Shown here: piece by piece, positions 5,509-5,510 of the stretch
Position numbering within the stretch: the stretch's first letter is position 1
Layout of the letters: each line of letters opens with the position of its first letter
NCBI GenBank assembly: GCA_052387735.1
Contig: JBQTIW010000138.1
Span: forward strand, 1-5,510
Direction: 5' to 3'
DNA length: 5,510 nucleotides
DNA from: RBC101 sp052387735
GTDB lineage: Bacteria > Gemmatimonadota > Gemmatimonadetes > Gemmatimonadales > Gemmatimonadaceae
Notes under the pieces: model-generated
Database searches by the model: none
What the model was told of the DNA's origin: nothing
The model's input: the letters and a program-made list of their open reading frames with translations, nothing else
Position numbers and translations under genes: made by a program

Positions 5509-5510
5509 CT

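Overview
The window is a high-GC stretch of bacterial chromosome. Codon third positions are strongly G/C biased. It carries two lipobox-type lipoproteins, a secreted barrel-like protein and a DUF4015-type glycoside hydrolase remnant. This mix recalls Gemmatimonadota or a neighbouring environmental phylum. The assignment rests on general resemblance, not on a marker gene, and is tentative.

Layout from left to right: (1) the 3' part of a DUF4015 / putative glycoside hydrolase (PF13200-like) gene on the + strand, cut by the window edge and interrupted by an in-frame TAA at 13-15; (2) a convergent class I SAM-dependent methyltransferase on the - strand (1100-1639); (3) a 243-base divergent intergenic region; (4) a + strand gene pair, very probably co-transcribed, encoding a DUF305 lipoprotein (1883-2557) and a 619-residue LVIVD-type beta-propeller lipoprotein (2607-4466); (5) an intrinsic-terminator-like hairpin (4489-4520); (6) a - strand gene for a small secreted, probably outer-membrane beta-barrel protein (4564-5208), preceded by a degenerate 8-bp tandem repeat with canonical G-quadruplex spacing on the + strand; (7) a strong inverted repeat (5367-5391); (8) the last 27 codons of another - strand gene running off the right edge (5425-5508).

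The most interesting unit is the DUF305 / propeller pair. DUF305 proteins carry paired His-His/Met motifs and at least one member (cyanobacterial CopM) binds copper. The propeller can be parsed into seven blades. Four consecutive blades begin their inner strand with His (residues 197/199, 315, 360, 427), and the mature protein has eight Cys besides the lipidated one. That is compatible with a metal centre in a disulfide-stabilised propeller anchored to the envelope. A metal-handling or redox pair is inference; the sequence shows only the motifs, the lipoboxes and the gene order.

I saw no rRNA, tRNA, CRISPR array, insertion sequence or phage gene. The methyltransferase, the hydrolase remnant and the barrel protein have no obvious functional link to the pair.
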